DNA from: Halieaceae bacterium UBA5085
GTDB taxonomy: Bacteria; Pseudomonadota; Gammaproteobacteria; Pseudomonadales; Halieaceae
Reading direction: 5' to 3'
Length of the DNA: 44,425 nt
Assembly: GCA_002414665.1 (NCBI GenBank)
Contig: DIAF01000032.1
Span: 1-44,425 of the forward strand
Under the pieces are notes generated by a model, which saw only the letters and a program-made list of their open reading frames with translations, was not told where the DNA came from and ran no database searches. Position numbers and translations under genes: made by a program. Positions 15,508 to 24,449 of this stretch are shown piece by piece (position 1 is the first letter of the stretch; each line of letters begins with the position of its first letter).

Positions 15508-17859
15508 ATGGCTAGATATCTTACCGGCGTAGCGTCCGCCCTTGCGATGGTGACGGCAGTACAATCCTCGGCAGCTCTTGCGCAGGGATCACAGCCCCGT
15601 TCGGGAGCGATGCTCGAAGAAATCCTGGTGACCGCCCAGCGGCGCGCCGAAACCATGGAGCGCACTCCAATCTCCATTGCCGTTCTCAGTAGCGAAGCTC
15701 TGCGCGACCGGGCAATTGTCTCCGAGCTGGACCTGCAGACAGCGCTGCCAGGCGTTACGGTCAAGGCAAGCCAGAGCGCCAACCAGCTCAACTACTCGAT
15801 CCGCGGCCAGACCGTTGACTCATTCAGTAGCTCGCGTCCCAGCGTGCTGCCGTACTTCAACGAGGTTCAGGTCGGTGGCCAGGCCTCGACCGCATTCTAC
15901 GACCTGGGCTCGGTACAGGTGCTGAAAGGACCGCAGGGCACTCTGTTCGGCCGCAACTCCACCGGCGGTGCGGTATTGTTCACGAGTGCCAAGCCGGAAG
16001 ATGAATTTGGGGGCTATGTCAGCGCCTGGGGTGGAAACTATGATGAATTCAAGGCCGAAGGCGCGATAAATATTCCGCTGGTTGAAGACAAGGCGCTGCT
16101 GCGAGTGGCAGGCTTCTATCAGCGGCGTGATGGTTACCAGTACAACATCTTCAGTGATAGCCGTCTCGGTGATGTGCGCCGCAAGAATGCGCGGGTTAGC
16201 CTCACACTGCGCCCCACCGAGAACATCAGCAACGAGCTGGTGCTGGATTTTGCCAAATCGGATGGCAATAATCTTACCAGTGTCGCCTACAACACGTTTG
16301 GTATCGGCGAAGGCAGTCCTTTTGTGCCTACCCCCTTCCTCTACTCGCCCCTGGTGGACACCGCGTTCGGGCCGGGAGCCTGGGATGCATTCCTCGCAGC
16401 ACACCCCGGTGCCGATCCGGAGGGCTGGGTAGCCTCCGTAGAGAAGCAGCAGCAGCGCGGTCCGTTTCGGGTCAATGTAGACGCACCCAATTTTCACAAG
16501 GGTGAAAATCTGGTGGTCTCCAACATCACCACATTTGATCTCGGCAACGGTATGCAGATCCGTAATATACTCGGGTATACCGATCTTGAATTTTCCAACG
16601 CAGGCGAGTTCGACGGGACGCCTTTTCCATCTGATGACAACGGCACCGAGGGGCGAGGCGGCACGCTGAAGCAATTCTCCGAGGAAATCCAGCTGCTGGG
16701 CGAGGCTCTTGATGGGCAGCTTTCCTACGTCACGGGTATTTTCTACTCGGATGAGGAAGAGGATGTTCGCTCGCTGAGCGTTCTGTTCGACCTGCTGCCA
16801 GCGGCTCCCCCTGTACTGCAGGTAAACGACGGCGTGACCAAGAACGAGACGATTGCCGCCTACGCCCAGGGCACCATGGACCTCGCCGGCGTCGTCGGCG
16901 TGGAGGGGTTGTCTCTTACCCTCGGTGGTCGTTACTCTTCCGAAGACGTGAGCTTCTTCCGCTTTCCGGATGATACTTTCATTGCCAATCCGCCACCTCC
17001 CGGCGCAGTATTCCTGAACCCGCTGGAAGACACCTTCGATCAGGCCAGCTGGACTGTCGGGCTTGAGCAGCAGGTGAACGAGGAGTTGCTGCTTTATGTC
17101 AAATCGCGGCGAAGCTTCCGCAGTGGTGGATTCAACTACTTCGCTCCGCCGTTGCCCGGTTTTGGCAATGACGGTGGTGCGGAGTACGAGGAAGAGACGG
17201 CCACTGACGTCGAGCTGGGCGCCAAGTATCTCGGCAGTATTGGTGACATGCCGCTACGTTTGAACTTTGCCGCTTACCGCATGTGGATCGAGGAAATTCA
17301 GCGTTCCAACTACGTTGAAGTCTTCGGGGCCCTGGCCGGAATCACGGTCAATGTGCCGGAGGCGGAAATCAGCGGTTTCGAATTGGACGCAGTGGTCAGC
17401 CCCTCCGAGTGGCTGACTCTGGGCGCCGCGGTAAGCTATACCGACGCTGAATTCACCGATAACCTGGTGTCAGTTCTGGGCAATCCGGAGGTCGCGTTCG
17501 GCCCTTATCCGGACACTCCGGAGTGGTCGGGCTCGCTGTTCGCAGATATTCGGGTGCCGGTGGGTGACCGTTACACCGCTTCGCTGCGGTCCGAAGTCTA
17601 CGACCAGAGTGAGACCTTCTTCAGCTCCACCAACAATACCCTCAATCCCGGTACTCGCATACCCGGCTACACGGTGGCCAACTTCAGGCTGACGCTTGAG
17701 GATGAGGCAGCCGGTTGGTCGGTCTCGGCGCACGTCAAGAATGCCTTTGACGAAACCTACTACGTTGGCGGCATCGGTTTCGCCAGCCTGTTCGCGGTCA
17801 ACACGGTAATCCCGGGAGCCCCGCGTACCTACATGCTCGAAGCCCGTTACAGCTTCTAA
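15508..17859 (+). CDS. TonB-dependent outer-membrane receptor 1
   Basis: An outer-membrane beta-barrel of 783 residues that takes up a large ligand with energy from TonB-ExbBD. It has a signal peptide (about residues 1-27, ending SSAALAQG), a plug starting EEILVTAQRR, the conserved LKGPQGTLFGRNSTGGAV segment, and a 22-strand-type barrel ending in the outer-membrane signature ARYSF. The start is ATG 15508 after AGAGGTAGAG. It is the first gene of the unit with GST, SDR and heme-propeller genes. The paired operators upstream suggest tight induction by substrate. This receptor type in heterotrophic Proteobacteria often imports polycyclic or terpenoid compounds, not only siderophores. Confidence 0.95.
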   Translation: MARYLTGVASALAMVTAVQSSAALAQGSQPRSGAMLEEILVTAQRRAETMERTPISIAVLSSEALRDRAIVSELDLQTALPGVTVKASQSANQLNYSIRGQTVDSFSSSRPSVLPYFNEVQVGGQASTAFYDLGSVQVLKGPQGTLFGRNSTGGAVLFTSAKPEDEFGGYVSAWGGNYDEFKAEGAINIPLVEDKALLRVAGFYQRRDGYQYNIFSDSRLGDVRRKNARVSLTLRPTENISNELVLDFAKSDGNNLTSVAYNTFGIGEGSPFVPTPFLYSPLVDTAFGPGAWDAFLAAHPGADPEGWVASVEKQQQRGPFRVNVDAPNFHKGENLVVSNITTFDLGNGMQIRNILGYTDLEFSNAGEFDGTPFPSDDNGTEGRGGTLKQFSEEIQLLGEALDGQLSYVTGIFYSDEEEDVRSLSVLFDLLPAAPPVLQVNDGVTKNETIAAYAQGTMDLAGVVGVEGLSLTLGGRYSSEDVSFFRFPDDTFIANPPPPGAVFLNPLEDTFDQASWTVGLEQQVNEELLLYVKSRRSFRSGGFNYFAPPLPGFGNDGGAEYEEETATDVELGAKYLGSIGDMPLRLNFAAYRMWIEEIQRSNYVEVFGALAGITVNVPEAEISGFELDAVVSPSEWLTLGAAVSYTDAEFTDNLVSVLGNPEVAFGPYPDTPEWSGSLFADIRVPVGDRYTASLRSEVYDQSETFFSSTNNTLNPGTRIPGYTVANFRLTLEDEAAGWSVSAHVKNAFDETYYVGGIGFASLFAVNTVIPGAPRTYMLEARYSF

Positions 17860-18551
17860 TGGCGAGCGGAGGCGGTGCGGTGAAACTCATCAACAACGGG
17901 CCCAGCCCCTATGGGCGGAAAGTGATGATTGCCCTGCGCGAGAAGAATATCCCGTTCGAGATTGAATGGGATATCCCCTGGCACAAGGACACGACGGTCC
18001 ATCACTACAATCCCCTGCAGCAGTTGCCGATTCTGTTGGGGGAGAACGGAGAAGTGGTCTACGAATCTTCGTATATCCTCGCCTGGCTGGAGCGTCACTA
18101 CCCGCTGCCGCCGCTCGCTCCCGCGGATGCCGATGGTCTGCTGCAGCTGCGCCTGTTGCAGGTCCTCAGCGTCGGTATCATGGATGCGATTACGCGGATC
18201 AATTTCGAAATGGCACGCCCGCAGGAAAACCAGAGCAGGGAGTGGATGGACCGTCAGGAGCGCAAGGTCGTCGGTGCCGTGGCGGAAATCAGCAGGCTCC
18301 TTGGCGGGAATGAATTCGCCCTTGGCACAGACTTTGGCTATGCCGACCTCGAAGTCGGTACCGTGCTTGGACACTTCGATTTCATGGCAAAAAACATTCC
18401 CGCCTTGAATGAACTGCTCGACGGGAAGGTGCGGTGGCGACAGGTTCACCCAAATTTGGGGGACTATATTGATCGCCTCGAACAGCGCCCCTCGTTCCTG
18501 GCATCAGCAGCCCATATGGTGCAGATGGATTTCCAGGCGGTCGTTGCCTGA
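17859..18551 (+). CDS. Glutathione S-transferase family protein
   Basis: A cytosolic GST-fold protein of 230 residues. The thioredoxin-like N-terminal domain carries SPYGRKVMIALREKNI (about 16-31), a cis-Pro loop NPLQQLPIL and the gamma-glutamyl-binding ESSYILAWLERHYP. The C-terminal helical domain has DFGYADLEVG. The ATG at 17859 overlaps the TonB receptor stop (TAATG), so it is co-translated with a receptor, an unusual neighbour. GSTs in aromatic catabolism can cleave beta-aryl ethers (LigE/LigF), and an SDR gene follows, but no specific subfamily can be claimed from the sequence. Confidence 0.88.
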   Translation: MASGGGAVKLINNGPSPYGRKVMIALREKNIPFEIEWDIPWHKDTTVHHYNPLQQLPILLGENGEVVYESSYILAWLERHYPLPPLAPADADGLLQLRLLQVLSVGIMDAITRINFEMARPQENQSREWMDRQERKVVGAVAEISRLLGGNEFALGTDFGYADLEVGTVLGHFDFMAKNIPALNELLDGKVRWRQVHPNLGDYIDRLEQRPSFLASAAHMVQMDFQAVVA

Positions 18552-18585
18552 GAGCTTCGTCCTGTGTAACTGAGGGAGAATAACA

Positions 18586-19353
18586 ATGAAAATGCCATCC
18601 TTTCGGCTCGAAGGCAGGGTTGTAATTGTCACTGGTGCCGCCAGCGGCATTGGTGCAGGTCTTGCCCGCGGGCTGGCGCATTTCGGTGCGGCGGTGGGCT
18701 GCGTGGACGTCTCCGCTGGCGGGCTCGCGCAAGCGGTTGCGGACATTAAAGATAGCGGCGGCCGCGCAGTGGCGATCAGCGCCGATGTGCGCGAAGAGGG
18801 CTCGCTGACGGCCGCGGTGAGCCGGGTCGAAAAGGAGCTGGGTCCGCTTGCCGGGGCCGTGAACTGCGCTGGTGTCCACGACAGTTTCGCCGCTGAATCC
18901 ATGACCTTGCAGCAATGGCAGCGTGTGGTGGATGTCAACCTTTCAGGCATTTTCCTCAGCTGTCAGGCCGAAGGCCGGGCACTGATCCGCAATGGCGGCG
19001 GCAGCATCGTCAACGTCGGCTCCATCTCGGCGCACATCGCCAACCGCGGCCTGAGGCAGGTGCATTACAACGCGGCCAAGGCCGGCGTTGCCCACTTTTC
19101 CAGATCCCTTGCGCTGGAATGGGCGGAGCATGGTATTCGGGTTAATGTAGTGAGCCCCGGCTACACCGCGACGCCGATGGCCAAGAGTCCCGAGGTGTGG
19201 CCGCTGGTCGAGCATCTGGTGGCGGACATACCGATGGCGCGTATGGCGGAAGTTGAGGAGCTTATTGGTCCCGCAGTGTTCCTGTTGAGTGACGCCAGTT
19301 CCTACTGCACAGGCGTGGATCTGCTGGTGGATGGGGGTGCGGTATGTTGGTAA
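18586..19353 (+). CDS. Short-chain dehydrogenase/reductase
   Basis: A Rossmann-fold NAD(P)-dependent oxidoreductase of 255 residues. It has TGAASGIG near residue 17, the VNCAGVHD motif, a serine in NVGSISAH, and the catalytic YNAAK pair; PGYTATPM follows. The C-terminal CTGVDLLVDGGAVCW is typical of classical SDRs. The start ATG 18586 has GAGGGAGAA ahead of it. It is the first member of an SDR/heme-propeller pair that is repeated immediately downstream. It likely oxidises an alcohol or reduces a ketone of the imported substrate; direction unknown. Confidence 0.92.
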   Translation: MKMPSFRLEGRVVIVTGAASGIGAGLARGLAHFGAAVGCVDVSAGGLAQAVADIKDSGGRAVAISADVREEGSLTAAVSRVEKELGPLAGAVNCAGVHDSFAAESMTLQQWQRVVDVNLSGIFLSCQAEGRALIRNGGGSIVNVGSISAHIANRGLRQVHYNAAKAGVAHFSRSLALEWAEHGIRVNVVSPGYTATPMAKSPEVWPLVEHLVADIPMARMAEVEELIGPAVFLLSDASSYCTGVDLLVDGGAVCW

Positions 19354-19370
19354 AAGAGAGGTTCGCAGAC

Positions 19371-21242
19371 ATGTTCTCATATGCAGGGAAACCTGGTTCC
19401 GTGATCCCGCTGCTGATTGCAGCGATACTGTGGTCACCTGGGTCCGTGGCGCTGGAAGCCTCGGGGCAAGTTGTCGACGTCGCTGGCAAGCCCGTGCCAC
19501 ATGTCAGGCTGCGGTTTGCCAGTGACCAGTCAGTGCCCTATTCGACCAGCGTGTTCTCCGGTCCCGATGGTACTTTTGTGGCCAGTATCCCGGATCGGGA
19601 TCTGGACCAGGTAGAGCTGGACGTATTCCGGATCGGCTGGCAGACGACTGGGGTTGAAACCACTTCCCGGACAAACGGCGTAACCCTGAGGGTGACGCTG
19701 CAGTCGATTGAGAATGTTGCGGATCAAGTACCCTCATCGGCCTGGCTGCAAGGGGATCCCGATTCGACTGCCTACCACATGACAACGCTGCAGTGCTCCA
19801 ATTGTCACCAGCTTGGGTCCGAGCGCGTGCGCAACTTCTCTGCCAAGCTGGCGGCGTTGCCTGCGGAGCAGCGCTCCGAGGCCTGGCTGGAAAGATCGGT
19901 AGAGGACCTTTCCTACGACGGCAAGCGGGGAGCGTGGCGCGAGAATGAAAGCACCCCAGCGGAGGAAAAAATTGAAGCCTGGGAAAGCATGGTGCAGTAC
20001 ATGCGCCTCGTCACTCTACGCCTGGGTGAACAGAACAAGCTGCGCTGGGGGCTGGAGGAGGGCAGCGATTTCTACAATGCACTGCTGCAGCCTGAAACCA
20101 GCCTGTTTGTCCCCAGAGATATGGAAATCGTGGTGCCGAACCTGGCGCGCAATTTCCCCGTGGAGTTCGACCGCTTTACGGGCTTCAATGATGTCGAGCG
20201 GCTTGGTGCCTATGGGGCTGGTACGGGTACGATCATTGAGGAGTACGTACTTCCCACCTTTGGTTGGACCAGGGAGATCGCGATTGCACCCGGATCGGAC
20301 CGGGTCTGGTTCCTGGAGACCGACAAGGATCGTCTTGGTGCCCTGAATCCTGTCGACGGTTCGGTTGAGTGGTTTCCCGTCCCCGGCAAGGGGCAACAGG
20401 GGCCACACACCATGAATGCGGATGCGGAAGGGAACCTTTGGGTGGCCCTTGAGGACAGTTTCTATATTGGTCGGTTCAACACCGCTACCCGGGAATGGCG
20501 GATGTACCCACCACCAGCCGGCAAGGCATTCGGTGTCACCCATGATTTCGCCTATAACTCTGATCGGCACGTCCAGCCAGACACGGGTGGGCGGATCTGG
20601 ATTACCGATCTGGGGATGAATGAATTGTGGGGTATAAACGTAGAGTCGGGTGAGATATCGACCTACACGATGCCCATCGCTATAGGTGAGTCCAATTTTC
20701 ACTCCCTGCTGTATGGCGCGGCCTACGACAGCGAGCGCGATCGGGTTTGGTGGGCGCAGTTGCACGGCTATGTTGGCAGCTTTGACCCGGTGAAAAACCA
20801 CGTTGAGCGCATTGTCCCCTTTGATCGTGGCGCCGGTCCCCGGCGGCTGGCGATACAGGATGACGGTATTCTATGGATACCCCTGTACGGCTCCAGTGAG
20901 CTGGTCAAATTTGACAGCATCGCCGGGATCGAGCTGGCGCGCTTTAGCATACCTGATCCTGGTGCCGGCCCTTATGGGGTTACCCTGGACAAGAAGCGCA
21001 ATGCGGTTTGGGCGGCGACGTCCAATTCTGACCGGATTTACCGTTTCAATATCGCCACGGAGACCTGGCAGCACTATCCCATGCCGCGCAAGGAAGCCTT
21101 CATCAGAATGATTGAGGTCGACCCGGTAAGCGGCGATGTCTGGACAACCTATGCGAGCCTGCCTGTCGGCAAGCGCGACCCCGCCGTGTTTGGCACCGAA
21201 AGTGCCAACAACATTATAGTAAGACTGCGTCCGGGGGATTGA
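19371..21242 (+). CDS. Secreted heme-c/beta-propeller protein (Vgb-like) 1
   Basis: A 623-residue exported protein. After a signal peptide (about 1-28, cleaving near SVALEA) comes a carboxypeptidase-regulatory-like beta-sandwich (about 32-112). A single c-type heme motif CSNCH follows at residues 142-146 (Cys at 19794), then a multi-bladed propeller from about residue 290 with recurring GxIWxTD/DxxGNLWVA segments resembling streptogramin B lyase (Vgb, COG4257). ATG 19371 has AGAGAGG about ten bases upstream; an in-frame ATG at 19344 inside the preceding SDR gene is possible. It would act in the periplasm, perhaps passing electrons from, or cleaving, the substrate. No reaction is established for this architecture. 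Confidence 0.78.
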   Translation: MFSYAGKPGSVIPLLIAAILWSPGSVALEASGQVVDVAGKPVPHVRLRFASDQSVPYSTSVFSGPDGTFVASIPDRDLDQVELDVFRIGWQTTGVETTSRTNGVTLRVTLQSIENVADQVPSSAWLQGDPDSTAYHMTTLQCSNCHQLGSERVRNFSAKLAALPAEQRSEAWLERSVEDLSYDGKRGAWRENESTPAEEKIEAWESMVQYMRLVTLRLGEQNKLRWGLEEGSDFYNALLQPETSLFVPRDMEIVVPNLARNFPVEFDRFTGFNDVERLGAYGAGTGTIIEEYVLPTFGWTREIAIAPGSDRVWFLETDKDRLGALNPVDGSVEWFPVPGKGQQGPHTMNADAEGNLWVALEDSFYIGRFNTATREWRMYPPPAGKAFGVTHDFAYNSDRHVQPDTGGRIWITDLGMNELWGINVESGEISTYTMPIAIGESNFHSLLYGAAYDSERDRVWWAQLHGYVGSFDPVKNHVERIVPFDRGAGPRRLAIQDDGILWIPLYGSSELVKFDSIAGIELARFSIPDPGAGPYGVTLDKKRNAVWAATSNSDRIYRFNIATETWQHYPMPRKEAFIRMIEVDPVSGDVWTTYASLPVGKRDPAVFGTESANNIIVRLRPGD

Positions 21243-21248
21243 TAAAGT

Positions 21249-21989
21249 ATGGCTGGAAGACTTGACGGCAAGGTGGCCGTTGTAACCGGTGCGGGTGGCG
21301 CGATGGGCGCTGCAATGGTCAGGCGTTTTTGTGCCGAGGGCGCCCGTGTTGTCGCGGTGGATGTAAACGCGGCAAAGGATGTGCTCGCAGATGAGCTTGG
21401 CGAACGTTGCGTGTCGTTTACCGCAGATGTCGCCAGCAGCCTCCAGGTGCAGGCCATGCTGCAAACAGCGCTGGACCGATTCGGGCGTCTCGACATCCTG
21501 TGTAACAACGCCGCCGTGCAAGGCTACTTGCGTCTGACGGGTGACTACGAAGTGGAAGAGTTTGACCGCGTCATGGCCGTCAATGCCCGCGGTGTCTTCC
21601 TCGGCATGCGCTATGCCATACCTATTATGCTGGAGCTGGGTGGCGGCTCTATCGTCAACACCGCCTCGATGGCGGCGAAAGTGGCATTCCCGCAACTTGT
21701 AGCCTATTCCGCCTCCAAGGGCGCCGTGATGATGATGACCAAGAACGCCGCGGTGGAATACGCTGACCGTGGAATCCGGGTCAATTGCTTTTGCCCGGGC
21801 TCCATTGATACAGCGATGCTGAATAACATGCCGCAGGAGTACATTGATGCGGTGATTGCGGCCAATCCGGTCAAGCGGGTTGGGCGGCCCGAAGAAATCG
21901 CTGATCTGGCACTGTTTCTTGCCAGCGATGAGTCCTCATTCATCACCGGTACTGAAATTATGATTGATGGTGGCTATACGGCCCTGTAG
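21249..21989 (+). CDS. Short-chain dehydrogenase/reductase
   Basis: Second SDR of this operon, 246 residues. The cofactor motif is TGAGGAMG (near residue 14), with CNNAAVQG, a catalytic Ser in NTASMAAK and YSASK for Tyr/Lys. PGSIDTAML and the C-terminal ITGTEIMIDGGYTAL complete the classical SDR pattern. It begins six bases after the first heme-propeller stop and precedes the second propeller, so the SDR-propeller order is repeated. NAD(H) or NADP(H) preference and substrate are not readable here. Confidence 0.92.
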   Translation: MAGRLDGKVAVVTGAGGAMGAAMVRRFCAEGARVVAVDVNAAKDVLADELGERCVSFTADVASSLQVQAMLQTALDRFGRLDILCNNAAVQGYLRLTGDYEVEEFDRVMAVNARGVFLGMRYAIPIMLELGGGSIVNTASMAAKVAFPQLVAYSASKGAVMMMTKNAAVEYADRGIRVNCFCPGSIDTAMLNNMPQEYIDAVIAANPVKRVGRPEEIADLALFLASDESSFITGTEIMIDGGYTAL

Positions 21990-22027
21990 CAAGATCTGTC
22001 TGGCCGCTGGACGTGCGGAGATTGAAC

Positions 22028-24166
22028 ATGAATAAAAAGAGGTGGGTTCTCATGAGAAATCAGTACCTGGTAGTGTTTCCTTTGCTGGCAGTGTTGTCGG
22101 GCTGCAACCGTGAATCCCAGATCGAAGAGTCTGCTGTGGCAGTATCTGTCGAGCCATCGGCGGTAACGCAAGACACGGTTCTGGAGCCGGTGATCAGGGG
22201 GCAGGTTCTCAATGCCGAAGGTAATCCGGAAGCCGGCGTCTGGGTGATAGCGGAAACCGGAGATTTGCCCACAAATTATCGAAAGATAGTCGTGACCAAT
22301 GACGAAGGCCGTTTCGTCCTGCCGGAGATGCCCGGGGGGGATTACCAGGTGTGGGTGCGTGGCTACGGCCTGGCTGACTCGAGCAAGACAGCTGCTCAGG
22401 TCGGAGACCAGCTTGAGCTGAAGGTCAGGACGGCAAAAGGCGCCGCAGAGGCCGCCTCAATATACCCTGCCAATTACTGGCTGGCACTGATGGACCCGCC
22501 TTCGGAAGATGCGGTAAAGAACGCTGAATTTCCGTACCCCTCTGCGGAGGACTGGCTCGGTCAGATGAAGCTGAACTGCACGATCTGTCACCAGCCTGGC
22601 AGCATGCTCGTCAGGACCCTGGCGTCCTCCCGCGGAGCGGTCGAGCACGGTTTGAAGAAATCCGGTGAGATGCACACCCTTGCCGCACAGCTCAATCAAG
22701 ATGTTCTGCTCGATGTCATGGAAAGCTGGGGCAAGAAAATTGCTTCCGGCGAGACGCCAGAATCCCCTCCGCGGCCTCAGGGTTTAGAACGCAACCTGGT
22801 TATTACCCAATGGGAATATGGTGGCAAATACACCTACGCCCACGACGTCATATCCACAGACAAACGCGATCCAAGCCTGTATCCCAACGGCAAGATCTAC
22901 GGCCTTGATATTGGCAACGACTGGTTGCTGGAGCTGGATCCCGGCACTCACAGCGTGGCGGAAATCAAGCTGCCTGCTTACGAGCATGCGGTGCCCTGGT
23001 GCGAGCAGACCTACAAGCCGCTGGGTGGCACGGAGGAAATTGGCGTTGGTGCCCGTCTGCTGGGCTGCCCGGAGGAAGGTGTTGTCTCGGCCCATGCCGG
23101 TGCGTACCAGAATCCCGCCAACCCCCACAACCCGATGATGGATGCTACCGGGAAGTTGTGGATGACCGTGCAGGTGCGTCGCGAGTGGGGAGAGGATATG
23201 CCGGAGTTCTGCAATCGCGACCCTTTGATCGCCGGTGAGTACCACCACCGTCAGCTGGGCTACCATGACATCGCCACCGGCGAATTTGTGCCTGTGGACA
23301 CCTGTTTTGGCACTCACCACTTGCAGTTTGACGACAAGGGCGTTCTTTGGGTCAATGGCGACAGCAACGTTGTTGGCTGGCTCGACACCAATGTATTTGA
23401 CCCTGACAAGCCCGAAACCCTGGAAGCCGCCATGGGCTGGTCCGAAAGCAAGGTCGATACTGATGGCGACGGTGTCGCGGATAAGCCGATCATCGGGTTT
23501 CGCTACAGCATCATTCCTAACCCCGTCAGGAACGATGTGTGGATAGCCATTCCTCCCGGTTCCTACGGTAAGCACCCGACCTATGGAGACCGGGGCTATA
23601 TTGAGCGCTTCGACCCGGCAACCGGGACCCATGAGGTCTACAAGCCACCGGCTCCTGCCTCGGGCGCCCGCGGTATCGATGTCGACACCAAGGGCAATAT
23701 CTGGGCAGGCATGGCGGGCAGCGGCCACTTGGCGCGTTTTGATCGCACCAAGTGCAAGCAAACCTGGGGAGCCGGTGACCAGTGTCCGGAAGGCTGGACC
23801 CTGTGGGAGACCCCTGGCCCGCGGTTTAAGGGTGCTGAGGGCAAAGGAGCCGATTTCCACTACTACACCTGGGTGGATCAGTTTGACACCCTGGGTCTGG
23901 GTAAGGATACCGTGATTGTCAACGGTACGAATTCCGATTCCCTGATTGCGTTCAGGCCGGATACGGAGGAGTTCACAATGATCCGTATCCCCTACCCGAT
24001 GATAACCTTTACCCGTGGGGTTGATGGTCGGATTGATGACCGCGAGGCAGGATGGAAGGGCCGCGGGTTATGGTTTACCAACGGACTCGATCCCGTTTTC
24101 ATGTCCGAAGTGCCGAGAACCTACGTCGGCAAGGTTCAATTGCGACCGGATCCCCTGGCACACTGA
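22028..24166 (+). CDS. Heme-c/beta-propeller lipoprotein (Vgb-like) 2
   Basis: A 712-residue protein with a lipoprotein signal: LAVLSGC with the lipid Cys at 26. A carboxypeptidase-regulatory-like domain (about 45-125) precedes the c-type heme motif CTICH at 184-188 (first Cys at base 22577). The C-terminal propeller contains several extra cysteines and an Asp-rich calcium-type loop DTDGDGVAD at 477-485. The order of domains matches the first propeller protein, but the protein is longer and membrane-anchored. ATG 22028 has GGAG at 22017-22020; ATG 22052 with AAGAGG is the alternative, and the lipobox is kept in both. Periplasmic redox or lyase function is inferred. Confidence 0.78.
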   Translation: MNKKRWVLMRNQYLVVFPLLAVLSGCNRESQIEESAVAVSVEPSAVTQDTVLEPVIRGQVLNAEGNPEAGVWVIAETGDLPTNYRKIVVTNDEGRFVLPEMPGGDYQVWVRGYGLADSSKTAAQVGDQLELKVRTAKGAAEAASIYPANYWLALMDPPSEDAVKNAEFPYPSAEDWLGQMKLNCTICHQPGSMLVRTLASSRGAVEHGLKKSGEMHTLAAQLNQDVLLDVMESWGKKIASGETPESPPRPQGLERNLVITQWEYGGKYTYAHDVISTDKRDPSLYPNGKIYGLDIGNDWLLELDPGTHSVAEIKLPAYEHAVPWCEQTYKPLGGTEEIGVGARLLGCPEEGVVSAHAGAYQNPANPHNPMMDATGKLWMTVQVRREWGEDMPEFCNRDPLIAGEYHHRQLGYHDIATGEFVPVDTCFGTHHLQFDDKGVLWVNGDSNVVGWLDTNVFDPDKPETLEAAMGWSESKVDTDGDGVADKPIIGFRYSIIPNPVRNDVWIAIPPGSYGKHPTYGDRGYIERFDPATGTHEVYKPPAPASGARGIDVDTKGNIWAGMAGSGHLARFDRTKCKQTWGAGDQCPEGWTLWETPGPRFKGAEGKGADFHYYTWVDQFDTLGLGKDTVIVNGTNSDSLIAFRPDTEEFTMIRIPYPMITFTRGVDGRIDDREAGWKGRGLWFTNGLDPVFMSEVPRTYVGKVQLRPDPLAH

Positions 24167-24181
24167 CGCGCACGTTCGTCG

Positions 24182-24210
24182 TTCCGGGGCTTGCGTCTGC
24201 AGCCCCGGAA
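24182..24210 (+). terminator. Hairpin after the propeller operon
   Basis: TTCCGGGGCT (24182-24191) and AGCCCCGGAA (24201-24210) form a perfect 10-bp stem with a nine-base loop, 15 bases after the lipoprotein stop. No U-run follows. It lies before the next promoter and probably ends the operon. Confidence 0.55.
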
Positions 24211-24266
24211 GGACTTCTCACCCGGTAAATAGTCCTAAGTCTTCACTGTCGTCGCCTGCAGATTTA

Positions 24267-24321
24267 TCAATGGTTGTGTTGACAAATTGTTTTGCGGGTG
24301 TATTATCAACTACAGTGTTGA
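24267..24321 (+). promoter_or_regulatory. TonB receptor 2 promoter with paired operators
   Basis: TTGACA (24279-24284), 16-base spacer, TATTAT (24301-24306): a strong sigma-70 promoter. Operator 1, TCAAT-GGTTGT-GTTGA (24267-24282, 9/10), overlaps the -35. Operator 2, TCAAC-TACAGT-GTTGA (24306-24321, 10/10), begins on the last base of the -10. The 39-base offset and the TCAAT variant in operator 1 are identical to those at 15362-15416. Confidence 0.83.
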
Positions 24322-24449
24322 TTTATTCGCGCCCACTGTGCGCGTGCTCAGCTCTCATGGCAGTGGTCTGGAGCGCCGATGCGAAAGCTCCATGATTCCG
24401 TCTGCTAGCAACACCGCAAGGCGATAACATAACGAACGAGGTAATCTCA

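Noticed and set aside
22784..23860. 358-codon open frame on the minus strand across the second heme-propeller gene
   Set aside because: No recognisable domain, and the plus-strand gene has signal, lipobox and heme motif.
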